A stretch of 64,000 nucleotides of DNA from Morella rubra. Its lineage: Eukaryota; Streptophyta; Magnoliopsida; Fagales; Myricaceae. Under the pieces are notes generated by a model. The model searched no databases. It saw only the letters and a program-made list of their open reading frames with translations, and was not told where the DNA came from. Position numbers and translations under genes: made by a program. Below are positions 11,922-21,060 of the stretch, piece after piece (within the stretch, counting starts at the first letter, position 1; every line of letters begins with the position of its first letter). The DNA lies in contig CM025854.1 of assembly GCA_003952965.2 (NCBI GenBank), positions 20,878,111 to 20,942,110 on the forward strand, read 5' to 3'.

Positions 11922-12644
11922 ATGTCTTCGAAATGTACGGCATCTCTCTATCAGCTAGCCTTCCTTCTCCTTCTCCAAACTGTCTTTTCAGCTCAGCTCC
12001 TTCGCCCATCGTGTTCAAAACCCTCCTTGAATTTTGCTGCAAATGACCCTTACGAGACAAGCTTGAATGAGCTGATGCAATACCTTTCGTATCATTCTGC
12101 TTCCACAGGATTCAGTCTCGGTTCAAAGGGTGAAAACCAATATAAGACTCACGGGGTTGCCCTTTGCTACAGTTCTGTTTCTTCCACAGATTGCCTAAAC
12201 TGTGTGGTTGAGGCAAGCAAAGAAATTCGCAGACAGTGCCCATATCGCAAAGGTGCAACTATTTGGTACAATGACTGTTTCCTGAAGTATTTGAACCTGA
12301 ATTTCTTTGGACTGATTGACTACAGGGCTTTGTCCATTTGCAACCCTGGAAATGCTACCGACCCCATCTCGTTTAATCAACACAAAACTGAATTGTTGAG
12401 CCAATTAGCCAACAACGTTTCCACGTCCCTCAGAATGTACAGGACAGCGGAGTTCGAGCTTGCAGGATCAGTCAAACTTTATGCGGAGGCTCAGTGTACC
12501 AGGGACCTCTTTAGTGTGGATTGCAAGCAGTGTCTTGATTATTTCATACCGAATGCTTGCAATGGGCGTCTAGGAGGAAGGACATTCAGTGGGAGCTGTT
12601 ACCTAAGATTTGAGACCTATGATTTCTTTAGTGCTTCAAATTAA
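11922..12644 (+). CDS. Cysteine-rich repeat secretory protein, two DUF26 domains (gene 1)
   Basis: Single-exon gene for a 240-residue secreted protein. Residues 1-24 form a signal peptide with an LLLLQTVFSA core. Two Gnk2/stress-antifungal (DUF26) domains follow, each with the C-X8-C-X2-C motif: C82/C91/C94 and C192/C201/C204, plus C106, C119, C213 and C226. It has no transmembrane or kinase domain, so it is a CRRSP rather than a CRK, close to the CRRSP38 type. The family acts in the apoplast or at plasmodesmata; ginkbilobin-2 is an antifungal mannose-binding member, but the ligand here is unknown. The ATG is supported by the conserved ATTCAGCAATGTC context in all three array genes. It lacks one residue before C213 and ends about 10 residues earlier than gene 2. 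Confidence 0.9.
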   Translation: MSSKCTASLYQLAFLLLLQTVFSAQLLRPSCSKPSLNFAANDPYETSLNELMQYLSYHSASTGFSLGSKGENQYKTHGVALCYSSVSSTDCLNCVVEASKEIRRQCPYRKGATIWYNDCFLKYLNLNFFGLIDYRALSICNPGNATDPISFNQHKTELLSQLANNVSTSLRMYRTAEFELAGSVKLYAEAQCTRDLFSVDCKQCLDYFIPNACNGRLGGRTFSGSCYLRFETYDFFSASN

Positions 12645-12919
12645 GCTGTCTCAAAGGGGTTAATTACATCGCCTGCAGAAATACCAAGTATTTAACAAAC
12701 ATCATGTATCATGTGTTCGGTTTGAGAGCTATCCCCTATCCCCTGTCCATGTATGGCATTTTTTTGCCTTCCCCGTTCAGTATCTAATGGAATCCGTACT
12801 TCCTTTTGTTGCCGAGCATAATTGTTAAGTAGGAGCACGCACATTCATGCATGTGTCTTGACTAGTACCGAGTGATGTATCATGCTAGACCCCTGTACTG
12901 TAGTCCTTTACAAGTTAAT

Positions 12920-13420
12920 AAAAATAGAAAAACAAAAAAGAAACATATATCTAACTCCGGAGGCCATGAATTGCGAACTCGTCTTATACTTTAAAGTCAC
13001 AACTATATTCTTTTATATGTTTTTTCCATAATAGCTAACGCTTAATTTTGATTTGACGGTACTTTTATAGTTTTTGTTTCTTTACAAAATTAGAGAGTCC
13101 ACTTATAAAGTAATCATTCTCTCTCTCCCGCTTTTTTATTCTCTCATATTTATTTCTCCAAAAAATTTAGGAGGCATTACAAAAATTATTACCAATTTTT
13201 TTAAAAAAATTGCAAAAATTGAAATTTTGGCTTTGTATAAAAAAAATTTGACTAAAAGTTTTGGGGGCCTCCCCCACCCCCGGCGGGGGCGCAGCTTCGT
13301 CCTTGGGGTGAGCTATAGCTGGGATCAAAGTATATTGGAACTTCTCATAATTTGGGCTTGACTACAGCATTACCTTTACATATTCGTACTGGCCATGATT
13401 TTCATTTTGTATAGCTAGCA
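12920..13420. other. Spacer between duplicated units
   Basis: AT-rich sequence with no homology seen between units A and B apart from their edges. A GC-rich patch (GGGGGCCTCCCCCACC) lies near 13263. No gene recognised. Confidence 0.5.
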
Positions 13421-14079
13421 TTGTTTTTCATGGAAACTTGAATCTATGATTTCCCATTATCAAACCTTGAATTGGGCCTCGCGTCTTAATTAGTATCAAG
13501 TCTACCATTTCTAGCTAGGAGTCCAATTATTTTATTTTATTTATTTATTTTTTTTAATCTTCTTCTCTTAAGTTTCTGAGCAAAATTTTTACCTTTGCAT
13601 TTGAAGACAAAATTTAATTACCTTTGCATTTGAAGAAGCAAGCAACCTTTGCACACAACTGAGAAGTAGAACTAGAGATCCAACATAACTTTATGTTGCA
13701 AGAACTGAGTTAAACCGTGCCCTTACCTAATTGGAATTTTGCATAGAGTAAAACAAGTGGCATCACTAAATGTGGCCATTGGAAAGGAGATAAAAGCTCT
13801 CATGAGTGATATGTCGACTGTGTTCTATGTTTGAGTTGCAAGCATATCCCTTCGAGAAAGAAAAAGGAGTACATTTGTTATAAGAATTGCCTCTTTTAGA
13901 GTATTAATTATTATCGAATATGGCTCTTAACATCTGATGGTTGTTCCCATAATCTTACAAGGATTGCATTACACGCAACTTAGTGTATCTAATTCCTATA
14001 TATATCATTCTAGTCAAATGAATGTTCTTCGGTTGCTCAGGGAAAAAAAAATTGTCCAGTAAAAATATCTTTACTGATT

Positions 14080-14640
14080 GGCATGACAAGCACGACATTC
14101 TTGTCAAGAAATTAATACTCCTACGCTCTTAGCAAAGGTCAATTGGCCAAAAGGCATTAAGTTTTAGCTATATTGTTTAGACAATTTTCAAGTACGATAA
14201 TAACAACGATTATATATAATTGGACTTTTTTGCTTTTAAAAAGAATGAAAAGAACGTCAAATTCTCCCTCTGACAAATCTCTACCAAACAGCTTTAATCT
14301 TCTTGCAATATCCAAAGCATAAACCCATTGCCAATTGTTATGTCTTGTAAGAAAATCCCAAGGGAAACCCAAATTCTCTACCACCTTTATCCAATCTCGC
14401 CGGAGATGATAGTACCGGACTTATGCGGTAAGCTTGATTAATGATTACGCCTTTCCACGGATCTCAGTCTTGGTTCAAAAGATTTACATGATTTGAAAGT
14501 TTGAGCTTGCAATATCGACAGACTGTTACGAGGGCCTTTCAGGGGTTTAGTGTGCCAGACGCCCTTTAATTAGCTTCATTTTTTTTTTGTTTTCTAGGTA
14601 GTCTCAGAAGTCATGGGGTTCAGATCACTGCATATTAAAT
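14080..14640 (+). pseudogene. DUF26 secretory protein relic 2
   Basis: A degraded promoter-like block (CTCCTACGCTCTTAGCAAAGG; AAGCATAAACCCATTGCC) is followed by fragments of DUF26 coding sequence: CCTTTCCACGGATCTCAGTC, TTGGTTCAAAAG, GAGCTTGCAATATCGACAG, GTGCCAGACGCC. Its tail TCTCAGAAGTCATGGGGTTC is the counterpart of relic 1 near 11475. No open frame remains. Confidence 0.65.
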
Positions 14641-14644
14641 AAAA

Positions 14645-15142
14645 GGTTAAATACAATTTGCACTCTCCACATTACACTTTTTTTTTTAAACACATTTCAC
14701 CCTAAAGTCCTCGTTATTGTCAATTTGTACCCTTTGTCCAATCTAGTCGTCAAGTTGGATGGAATTCTCAATCATGTGAGGTGGCCTCCCCAAAAATGAT
14801 TGTTTTGCCTTGCATTTCAATTGTGTTGACAGAATTACCTGCATGTTTAATGGGTTCCGACAGTTTTGGCTTAATTCTTATAATGCCTCTGAATATTAAA
14901 ACTTTGATCAAATGATATCGAATCTTGCAGGTGCAAGTACATTGAGGTTCTCACTAAAGGAATAAAGGATTTCATTTGGCACGTAATCGAAGATTCCGTC
15001 CAATTTGACGGCTTGATTAGATGGAGGGTGTAAATCGATGACAACAAGAATTTAAGGGATGAAACATGTTAAAAATAATAATAAAAAAAGGTATAAGGTG
15101 TCCGTGACCCCAAACATGCAGGGTGCAAAATGTATTTAACTC
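14645..15142. mobile_element. Foldback MITE, Mutator-like, with 10-bp target duplication
   Basis: The element is flanked by a perfect direct repeat TTAAATAAAA at 14635-14644 and 15143-15152. Its ends are inverted repeats: GGTTAAATACAATTTGCAC on the left against GAGTTAAATACATTTTGCAC on the right complement, with further inverted similarity inward (AACACATTTCACCCTAAAG against AACATGTTTCATCCCTTA; TTGTCCAATCTAG against a TCCGTCCAATTTG arm). It is 498 bp without an ORF. The 10-bp duplication and long inverted repeats suggest a MULE-type MITE. It inserted after the unit duplication, since unit A lacks it. Confidence 0.8.
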
Positions 15143-15549
15143 TTAAATAAAAATATACTTTATATTTCGTTACTTTAAAAAGAACTTCACGGACAAAATA
15201 TTTTAAGAAGCATATAGGCATTTACTTTGGAAGTGGGGATGCCTAGAGTGACGTAACAGACCACTAGTTTTTTTTTTAACTAATGTTCAGCATGTTCAAT
15301 ACAGCTATAACAACTTGATTTGGCCCCTCTCTAACCTTCTGCTATGGATTGCCTGGCCTGCGTTTAAATGATATACGCCATTTTAATTCATAGTTACCGT
15401 AGCATTCTCATCATCAAGAGCCAAAAAAACAAATTACTCCTATGCTCTTTGCAAGGGCCAACTGACCGAACGTCCTCTCTTTTAGCTATTATGCTTAGAC
15501 AAAATAGTGTGAGAATATTTTCTGACTAGCTATAACAGTATAAATCCGT

Positions 15550-15562
15550 CACCATATATACC
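15550..15562 (+). promoter_or_regulatory. TATA box of DUF26 gene 2
   Basis: CACCATATATACC lies about 70 bp before the ATG and is conserved with gene 1. Confidence 0.6.
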
Positions 15563-15629
15563 CAAGCATAAACCCATTACCAGTACTGTTACCTCTAGTA
15601 ACAAGATCCCAATACCCTGAGATTCAGCG

Positions 15630-16391
15630 ATGTCTTCGAAATTCACAGCATCTCTCTGTCTGCAGCTATCCTTCCTTCTCCTTCTCCAAACGGTCTTTTC
15701 AGCCCAGCTTCTTCCCCCAGGCGCCTTTTGTTCACAACTCTCTCTGAATTTTACTGCAGATCATGACCCTTACGCGACAAGCTTGAATGAGCTGATGCAA
15801 TACCTTTCGTATCATTCTGCTTCCACAGGATTCAGTCTCGGTTCAAAGGGTGCAAACCAATATAAGACTTACGGGCTTGCCCTTTGCTATAGTTATGTTT
15901 CTCCCACAGATTGCCTAAACTGTGTGGTTGAGGCAAGCAAAAAAATTCGCAGACAGTGCCCATATCGCAAAGGTGCAAATATTTGGTACGATGACTGCTT
16001 CCTAAAGTATATGAACCTGGATTTCTTTGGACTCATTGACTTCAGCGCTTTGGTCATGTGCAACCCTGGAAATGCTACTGACCCCATCTCGTTTAATCAA
16101 CACAAAACTGAATTGTTGAGCCAATTGGCCAACAACGTTTCCACGTCCCTCAAAATGTACAGGACTGGGGAGTTAGAGCTTGCAGGGTCTGCAGGCAAAC
16201 TTTATGCGGAGGCTCAGTGTACCAGGGACCTCTTTAGCGTGGATTGCAAGCAGTGTCTTGATCATTTCATCGCGAAATATGCTTGTAATGGGCGTCCAGG
16301 AGGAAGGATTTATGGTGGGAGCTGTTACCTAAGGTTTGAGACCTATGATTTCTTTAGTGCTTCGAAGCTGTCTCAAAATCTGGGGGTTTAG
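15630..16391 (+). CDS. Cysteine-rich repeat secretory protein, two DUF26 domains (gene 2)
   Basis: Single-exon gene, 253 residues, the closest paralogue of gene 1. A signal peptide covers about residues 1-25. C-X8-C-X2-C motifs are C86/C95/C98 and C197/C206/C209. The second domain keeps the full spacing before the next Cys (AKYACNGR), which gene 1 has shortened. The C-terminal tail KLSQNLGV is read from DNA that is 3' untranslated in gene 1, where an earlier stop occurs. There are no disruptions, so it looks functional; apoplastic defence-type role by family. Expression cannot be judged. Confidence 0.9.
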   Translation: MSSKFTASLCLQLSFLLLLQTVFSAQLLPPGAFCSQLSLNFTADHDPYATSLNELMQYLSYHSASTGFSLGSKGANQYKTYGLALCYSYVSPTDCLNCVVEASKKIRRQCPYRKGANIWYDDCFLKYMNLDFFGLIDFSALVMCNPGNATDPISFNQHKTELLSQLANNVSTSLKMYRTGELELAGSAGKLYAEAQCTRDLFSVDCKQCLDHFIAKYACNGRPGGRIYGGSCYLRFETYDFFSASKLSQNLGV

Positions 16392-16699
16392 ATCGCCTGC
16401 AGAAATACCAAGTATTTAACAAATCTATGTTTCGTCCTCGATCGTGTATATATATATGTGTGCTCGGTTTGAGAGCTATCCCCTATCCCCTATCCATGTA
16501 TGGCATGTTTTTGCATGCCTTCCCCGTTCCGTAACCAATGGAATATATACGTTCTTCCTTTTGTTGCCAATGTGAAGGCATAATTGTTTTAGGAGCACGC
16601 ACATTCGCGCGTTTTGACTACCAGTGATGTAGCATCAAGCATGCTAGACCTCCGTACGTAGTCCTTTTACAAGTTCACAACAAATTAAAGAAGGAAAAA

Positions 16700-18580
16700 C
16701 TATATCTGAAATTTGGGTACTGAAAAGGTATTTGAAAAGCAGCAGGGTTGGATGATTATCATTTTTCACGAACTAATTAATTGTCTTAATGAATATCTCG
16801 ATCAACTTAAAGTCACAGGAGGAAAAATCACAAGTTTTTGAAGAACTCCGGTTGTTCAAGGTCTCTGCTTGCGCGTATAACGTCCCTCCGTGACCTTAAT
16901 TGTCACCACGTAACTGTTGCCAATTAGACTAATTAACTCTGAATCTTAAGTAATCTATCGACAGTGGTGCGAAGCGGCTTTGCTCCTTTTCTGTAGGGGA
17001 GCGAAAGGTTAGACCTTAGAAAGTCGGAGGCCGCCATGAATGGTGATCGAGCTCATCTACTTTTGAGGCACAAGTATCCTAATTTCTCTCCTACCTAACG
17101 TGTTAAATTTGAAGGTACGTATTTTTATAGCAGTGATCTTATGTTGCAAATTATTGCAGTACTATATATGTATGCAACTAATTAATGTAATTTTTTTTGG
17201 ATCAAACTTTGTGGTAAAATGAATATATATGACAGCGCCTAATGGAAAAACCAAGTTCGATCTCCGATTTAATAGAGGTACATGAGAATTGCATCGTGCC
17301 AGTTCAATTGCGTAATCAACAAGCTCCTCCAAAACAAATAACTATCCCTCTCATCTCTCGATCGAGCTCCAAAGGCCAATAGGCCAAAACCGTCATCCTT
17401 AGCTATGGCGTGTGTAAATACTTAGCCAAAGCTTCATACTTCTCTGATGGATATTGTTCTAAACAAGTAGTACTGCTTCAATATTGAAATTCCACATTGG
17501 TCATGAGTTACGTACTCTTCCACTAGCTTCTCTAATCTCCTACCAGACGTCCTGTGTTTTTCTCAATAATTTGAAGAAATCATGATATACAATATCGTAT
17601 CTTAATTATGAAGCAATTAGCAGTCCAAATTGAAAGCAAGCTGGATGCCTTAGATTTAAGTAAAGGAGCATTAATTTTGAACTAATCCTCATCAAGCCCT
17701 CGATCATTAATTCTTCATCCTAATGTGCAAGAACTTAGCCTTCCTCACCTAATTAATTGGAGTTCGCCTCAAAAGAGAAATTGGAACTTCTATATCTATA
17801 TATGTAATGGAAAAGTTGACGTCAAAACTGATCGAGGCTAAACTCTGAACATCTAAGAGTAGTACTGTACGTACTCTTAACTCCCATACTCGCACAAAGA
17901 AAAACCTCTTAAACTTCCATGGTGGGAGTACTTACAGATCATCCTGAGTCCTTACTCAGGTGTAAGTAGTCCTTTTAGGGTGAGCTTAGGGCTTACATGC
18001 GTGGTGTTTCATCAGTTCAGTTCCTTAATTTCCGTCTAGCTTTGTGATCTTAGACCTTGAGTACAATACTAATTCATCGTTTGTTTCGCGAGTCACGCGT
18101 ACGCTAGCTATCGTGCATCCTCTTGGCTCATAGGAATGGATCCTCGCGACGGATAACACTCCATGCACTCATCGAGAAGCTTAAACGACATATGGCTTTT
18201 TAAAGAATGATGGCACAGAAAATAGGATGAGTAAAAGTGGCTAATGGGAAAGGTCATGAGCGGAAATTGATTTTAATTTGAGCTATAAAAACAAAAGACT
18301 ACGTAGATATAATTGTATTCCAAAAGCTGCTGTCCTTTTAAATAATACGTACGTGCATGTGTTGATATATATATTTGGAACATTTGATTGGTCTTTTTAC
18401 AACCTTAAATAACTAATATCAAACTTAATTATAGTTATAAACTTTTGATTGGTCTTTTTATAACCTTAAATAACTAATAGCCAATTAGTGTCTGCAAGAA
18501 ACGTATCAGAATCTCAAAGAGAAAAATGCCTTTACTAACTAAACAATAATACCATGCCAACCATGAAACGTCTCTAGCAA
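16700..18580. other. Spacer between DUF26 genes 2 and 3
   Basis: AT-rich intergenic DNA. A small imperfect direct repeat of a TTTGATTGGTCTTTTTA...AACCTTAAATAACTAATA block occurs at 18383-18420 and 18445-18480. No gene, RNA or larger element recognised. Confidence 0.55.
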
Positions 18581-18584
18581 ACAG

Positions 18585-18592
18585 TATAAATA
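18585..18592 (+). promoter_or_regulatory. TATA box of DUF26 gene 3
   Basis: TATAAATA about 90 bp before the ATG at 18683, the same spacing as in the other two genes. Confidence 0.55.
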
Positions 18593-18682
18593 TGTTCCAA
18601 CACCCAGCATGAACCCGCAACCTGTTTTCGTTTCTTGTTAAGGAAATCCCAACAGCACTACCACCTTAGATCATATTCAGCA

Positions 18683-19405
18683 ATGTCATCAATTTTCACA
18701 GCATCTCTCCTTCAGCTAACCTGCTTCTTTCTCCTTCTCCAGACCGTTTTCTCGGCCCCGCAAAATTTCTACTCAACTTGTTCGGGCTCTGAAAATTTCA
18801 CTTCATCCGACCCTTATGCAACCAACTTGGATGAGCTCCTGCGTCACCTTTCCTATGAAACTGCCTTCAAAGGATTCAGTCTCGGTTCAAAGGGTATAGA
18901 CCAGTACAAGGCTTACGGCCTTGCCCTTTGCTACAACTATGTTTCCCCCGCAAATTGCAAAAGCTGTGTCGGTGCTGCTAGCAAAGAAATTGTTAAACTC
19001 TGCCCATATAGCAAAGGTGCAGCTCTTTGGTACGATAAATGTACCTTAAAGTACTCGAACAAGGATTTCTTCGGCAAAATAGACTACCTCGGTTATATAA
19101 TGTGCAGCCATGAAAATGCCAGTGACCCCATCTCGTTTAAAATACAGAAAACTGAATTCTTGAGCCAATTAGCCAACAACGCTTCCTCGATCCCGAGAAT
19201 GCAAATGACTGGAGTAGTAGAGCTTGCGGGCTCACATAAGCTTTATGGGGCGGCTCAGTGTAGCCGGGACCTCTTGAGCAGTGATTGCAAGGAGTGCCTT
19301 GGTCGTTCCATTAATGAGGATGGCTGTGATGTGGCTCTTGGAGGAAGGCTTGCTAGTGGGAGCTGCAACATTAGATTTGAGACCTATAATTTCTTCAATG
19401 CTTGA
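18683..19405 (+). CDS. Cysteine-rich repeat secretory protein, two DUF26 domains (gene 3)
   Basis: Single-exon gene, 240 residues, more diverged from genes 1 and 2 than these are from each other. The start at 18683 is chosen because the preceding in-frame codons have no ATG and because the TATTCAGCAATGTC context aligns with the paralogues. A signal peptide (MSSIFTASLLQLTCFFLLLQ) precedes two DUF26 domains with C-X8-C-X2-C motifs (CYNYVSPANCKSC and CSRDLLSSDCKEC). The first domain keeps the ALWYDKC and FFGKIDY family signatures. It is secreted and probably apoplastic. Nothing in the frame is broken. Confidence 0.9.
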   Translation: MSSIFTASLLQLTCFFLLLQTVFSAPQNFYSTCSGSENFTSSDPYATNLDELLRHLSYETAFKGFSLGSKGIDQYKAYGLALCYNYVSPANCKSCVGAASKEIVKLCPYSKGAALWYDKCTLKYSNKDFFGKIDYLGYIMCSHENASDPISFKIQKTEFLSQLANNASSIPRMQMTGVVELAGSHKLYGAAQCSRDLLSSDCKECLGRSINEDGCDVALGGRLASGSCNIRFETYNFFNA

Positions 19406-19804
19406 AAATCGTCTCAAAATCTTGGGGCGCCTAAGATCGCCTGCTGAATAAAGTTTTAGTGTTTTCAATTACAAAAAATCTATGTATGACCTTCACATGC
19501 GTTGGATGGGAGAAGTATCCCTCTATCCACAGGTGGCATGTTTTAGGCTTTTTCTCACGTAATATAAAATACAATTTCATATGTCCTTGAGAGCGATGCA
19601 ACTTTTGCTTGCTTTTTTTATTTTTAATAAAATTGTTTTCTCTGAATCATGCGTATCTGCTTTCATTTCTGGTTGGAATCATGTTACAAGAAATTCAACG
19701 AAAAGCAAGAACATCTATCAATGAAAAACAAGATGTTAATAGCTGCTAGCGGCTCCCGAACAAAGGGATCGCAGAAACGAGGTGTCTTTCTTGGAGCCAC
19801 AGGG

Positions 19805-20252
19805 GGTAATGTCATAATACACTTAATAATTATAGATCAAAATCAATCTCGTCCTACTAAATTTTAAAATAGTTATTTTATTTTCTTATGTTTTGAATAT
19901 AACTAATGCTCGCCTTCCATTGAATTTAAGCATTCAGACGGACAGAAAACATACAAAATGATCGAAATACTCTTAAAAAGTAAAATTATAAAAATAAAAA
20001 AGGAATTTTTTAAATAAAATTTTTGAAACTCTATTTCGGTAATTTATTTATTGATTTTTTTTAAATTGTCATGAAGAGGTATTTCAATAATTTTATATAT
20101 TTTTTATTTGACTTAACACTCAAATCTAACAAAGGATGATAATTAATCATGTTGAAAACATAAAGAGTGTAAATCATTGTTTTGAAACTCAAGGGGGTGA
20201 GATTGATTAATTTGACTTATAATTAGGGCCGTAACGTGACATTACCAAAAAA
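19805..20252. mobile_element. MITE, GGTAATGTCA family, copy 1
   Basis: Inverted ends: GGTAATGTCATAATACACTT at the left and, on the complement of the right end, GGTAATGTCACGTTACGGCC, with similarity continuing through TAATTATA...TCAATCTC. The interior shares the block GAAACTCTATTTCGGTAATTT with the second copy at 20355-20720, where it lies in opposite orientation. AT-rich, no ORF. Target duplication not identified. Confidence 0.6.
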
Positions 20253-20354
20253 ACAAGGCATATCTTCTTCCACCTTGTAAAAATAATTACTAAAAATATT
20301 AAAAATTTTCAAATGAATAAAGTAATAATTTTCAAATAAAAATATAGATATTAT

Positions 20355-20720
20355 ATTTTATTTCTCAAATTTTTCATTTTTTAAAAATTTATGTTCTTTT
20401 TATTTTGGGGTAATATCAAGTTCACCTCTTAATTATGTTCAATTTCAATTTCGCCCACTAACTACAAAAAACACATATAAAATGACTAAAATGTCTATCC
20501 AATATAATTTTAAAAAATAAATAAATATTTGAGAGATAAATTAAAAAATATATATAAATTACTGAAATAGAGTTTTAATAGTTTTATTTAAATTGTTATT
20601 TTCATAATTAGGAGATGAGATTAAAATTGACTCATAATTAAGGGACAAACTATGATATTGCCTTAAAATAAAAAGAACATAAATTTTAAAAAAATGAAAA
20701 ATAAATTGAGAAATAAAACC
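20355..20720. mobile_element. MITE with long inverted repeats, GGTAATRTCA family, copy 2
   Basis: The arms 20355-20435 and about 20640-20720 are near-perfect inverted repeats: TTTATTTCTCAAATTTTTCA and ATGTTCTTTTTATTTTGGGG on the left match the complement of the right arm for about 80 bp. The inner part (TAATATCAAGTTCACC...TTAATTATG) relates it to copy 1. It could form a long hairpin if transcribed. No coding sequence. Confidence 0.65.
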
Positions 20721-21060
20721 AAACAGAAGACAATCATGGATTATTTTTTAAATATAAGAAGCTTAATAAAACAAATTAAAACTTAAAATATCAACAAATA
20801 CTTGGTTTAATTATAAAGTTATACAATTTCGTGCATTAGACTCTCCTTCGATTCCACGTAATCTTTTTTGTTTCGGCTGGGCTGTGCCCTTTCTCTTGTT
20901 TCTGAAACTTCTAGCCCCTTCTATGCTGTCGGTGTGCTTTCTAGGTTCTTCTAACGAATACGGAAAAATTAAGGAATAGACAGTAGAGGCGCCTCGTCTC
21001 TTCTGTCACATAGGGCTTGAGATTTTAGAGAGACAGACGAAGAGAGAGAGACGAGTAAAT

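Larger units (their letters stand above)
10687..16680 (+). repeat. Tandem segmental duplication of a DUF26 gene unit
   Basis: Unit A (about 10687-12920) and unit B (about 13420-16680) share, in the same order, a left flank (TTTCATGGAAACTTGAATC), a DUF26 relic, a promoter block (CATCATCAAGAGCCAAAAA, then CTCTTTGCAAGGGCCAACTG), an intact gene, and a 3' flank (TCGCCTGCAGAAATACCAAG; TGTATGGCAT). Unit B is longer mainly because of a MITE at 14645-15142. The order shows that one relic-plus-gene block was duplicated as a whole. Confidence 0.75.
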
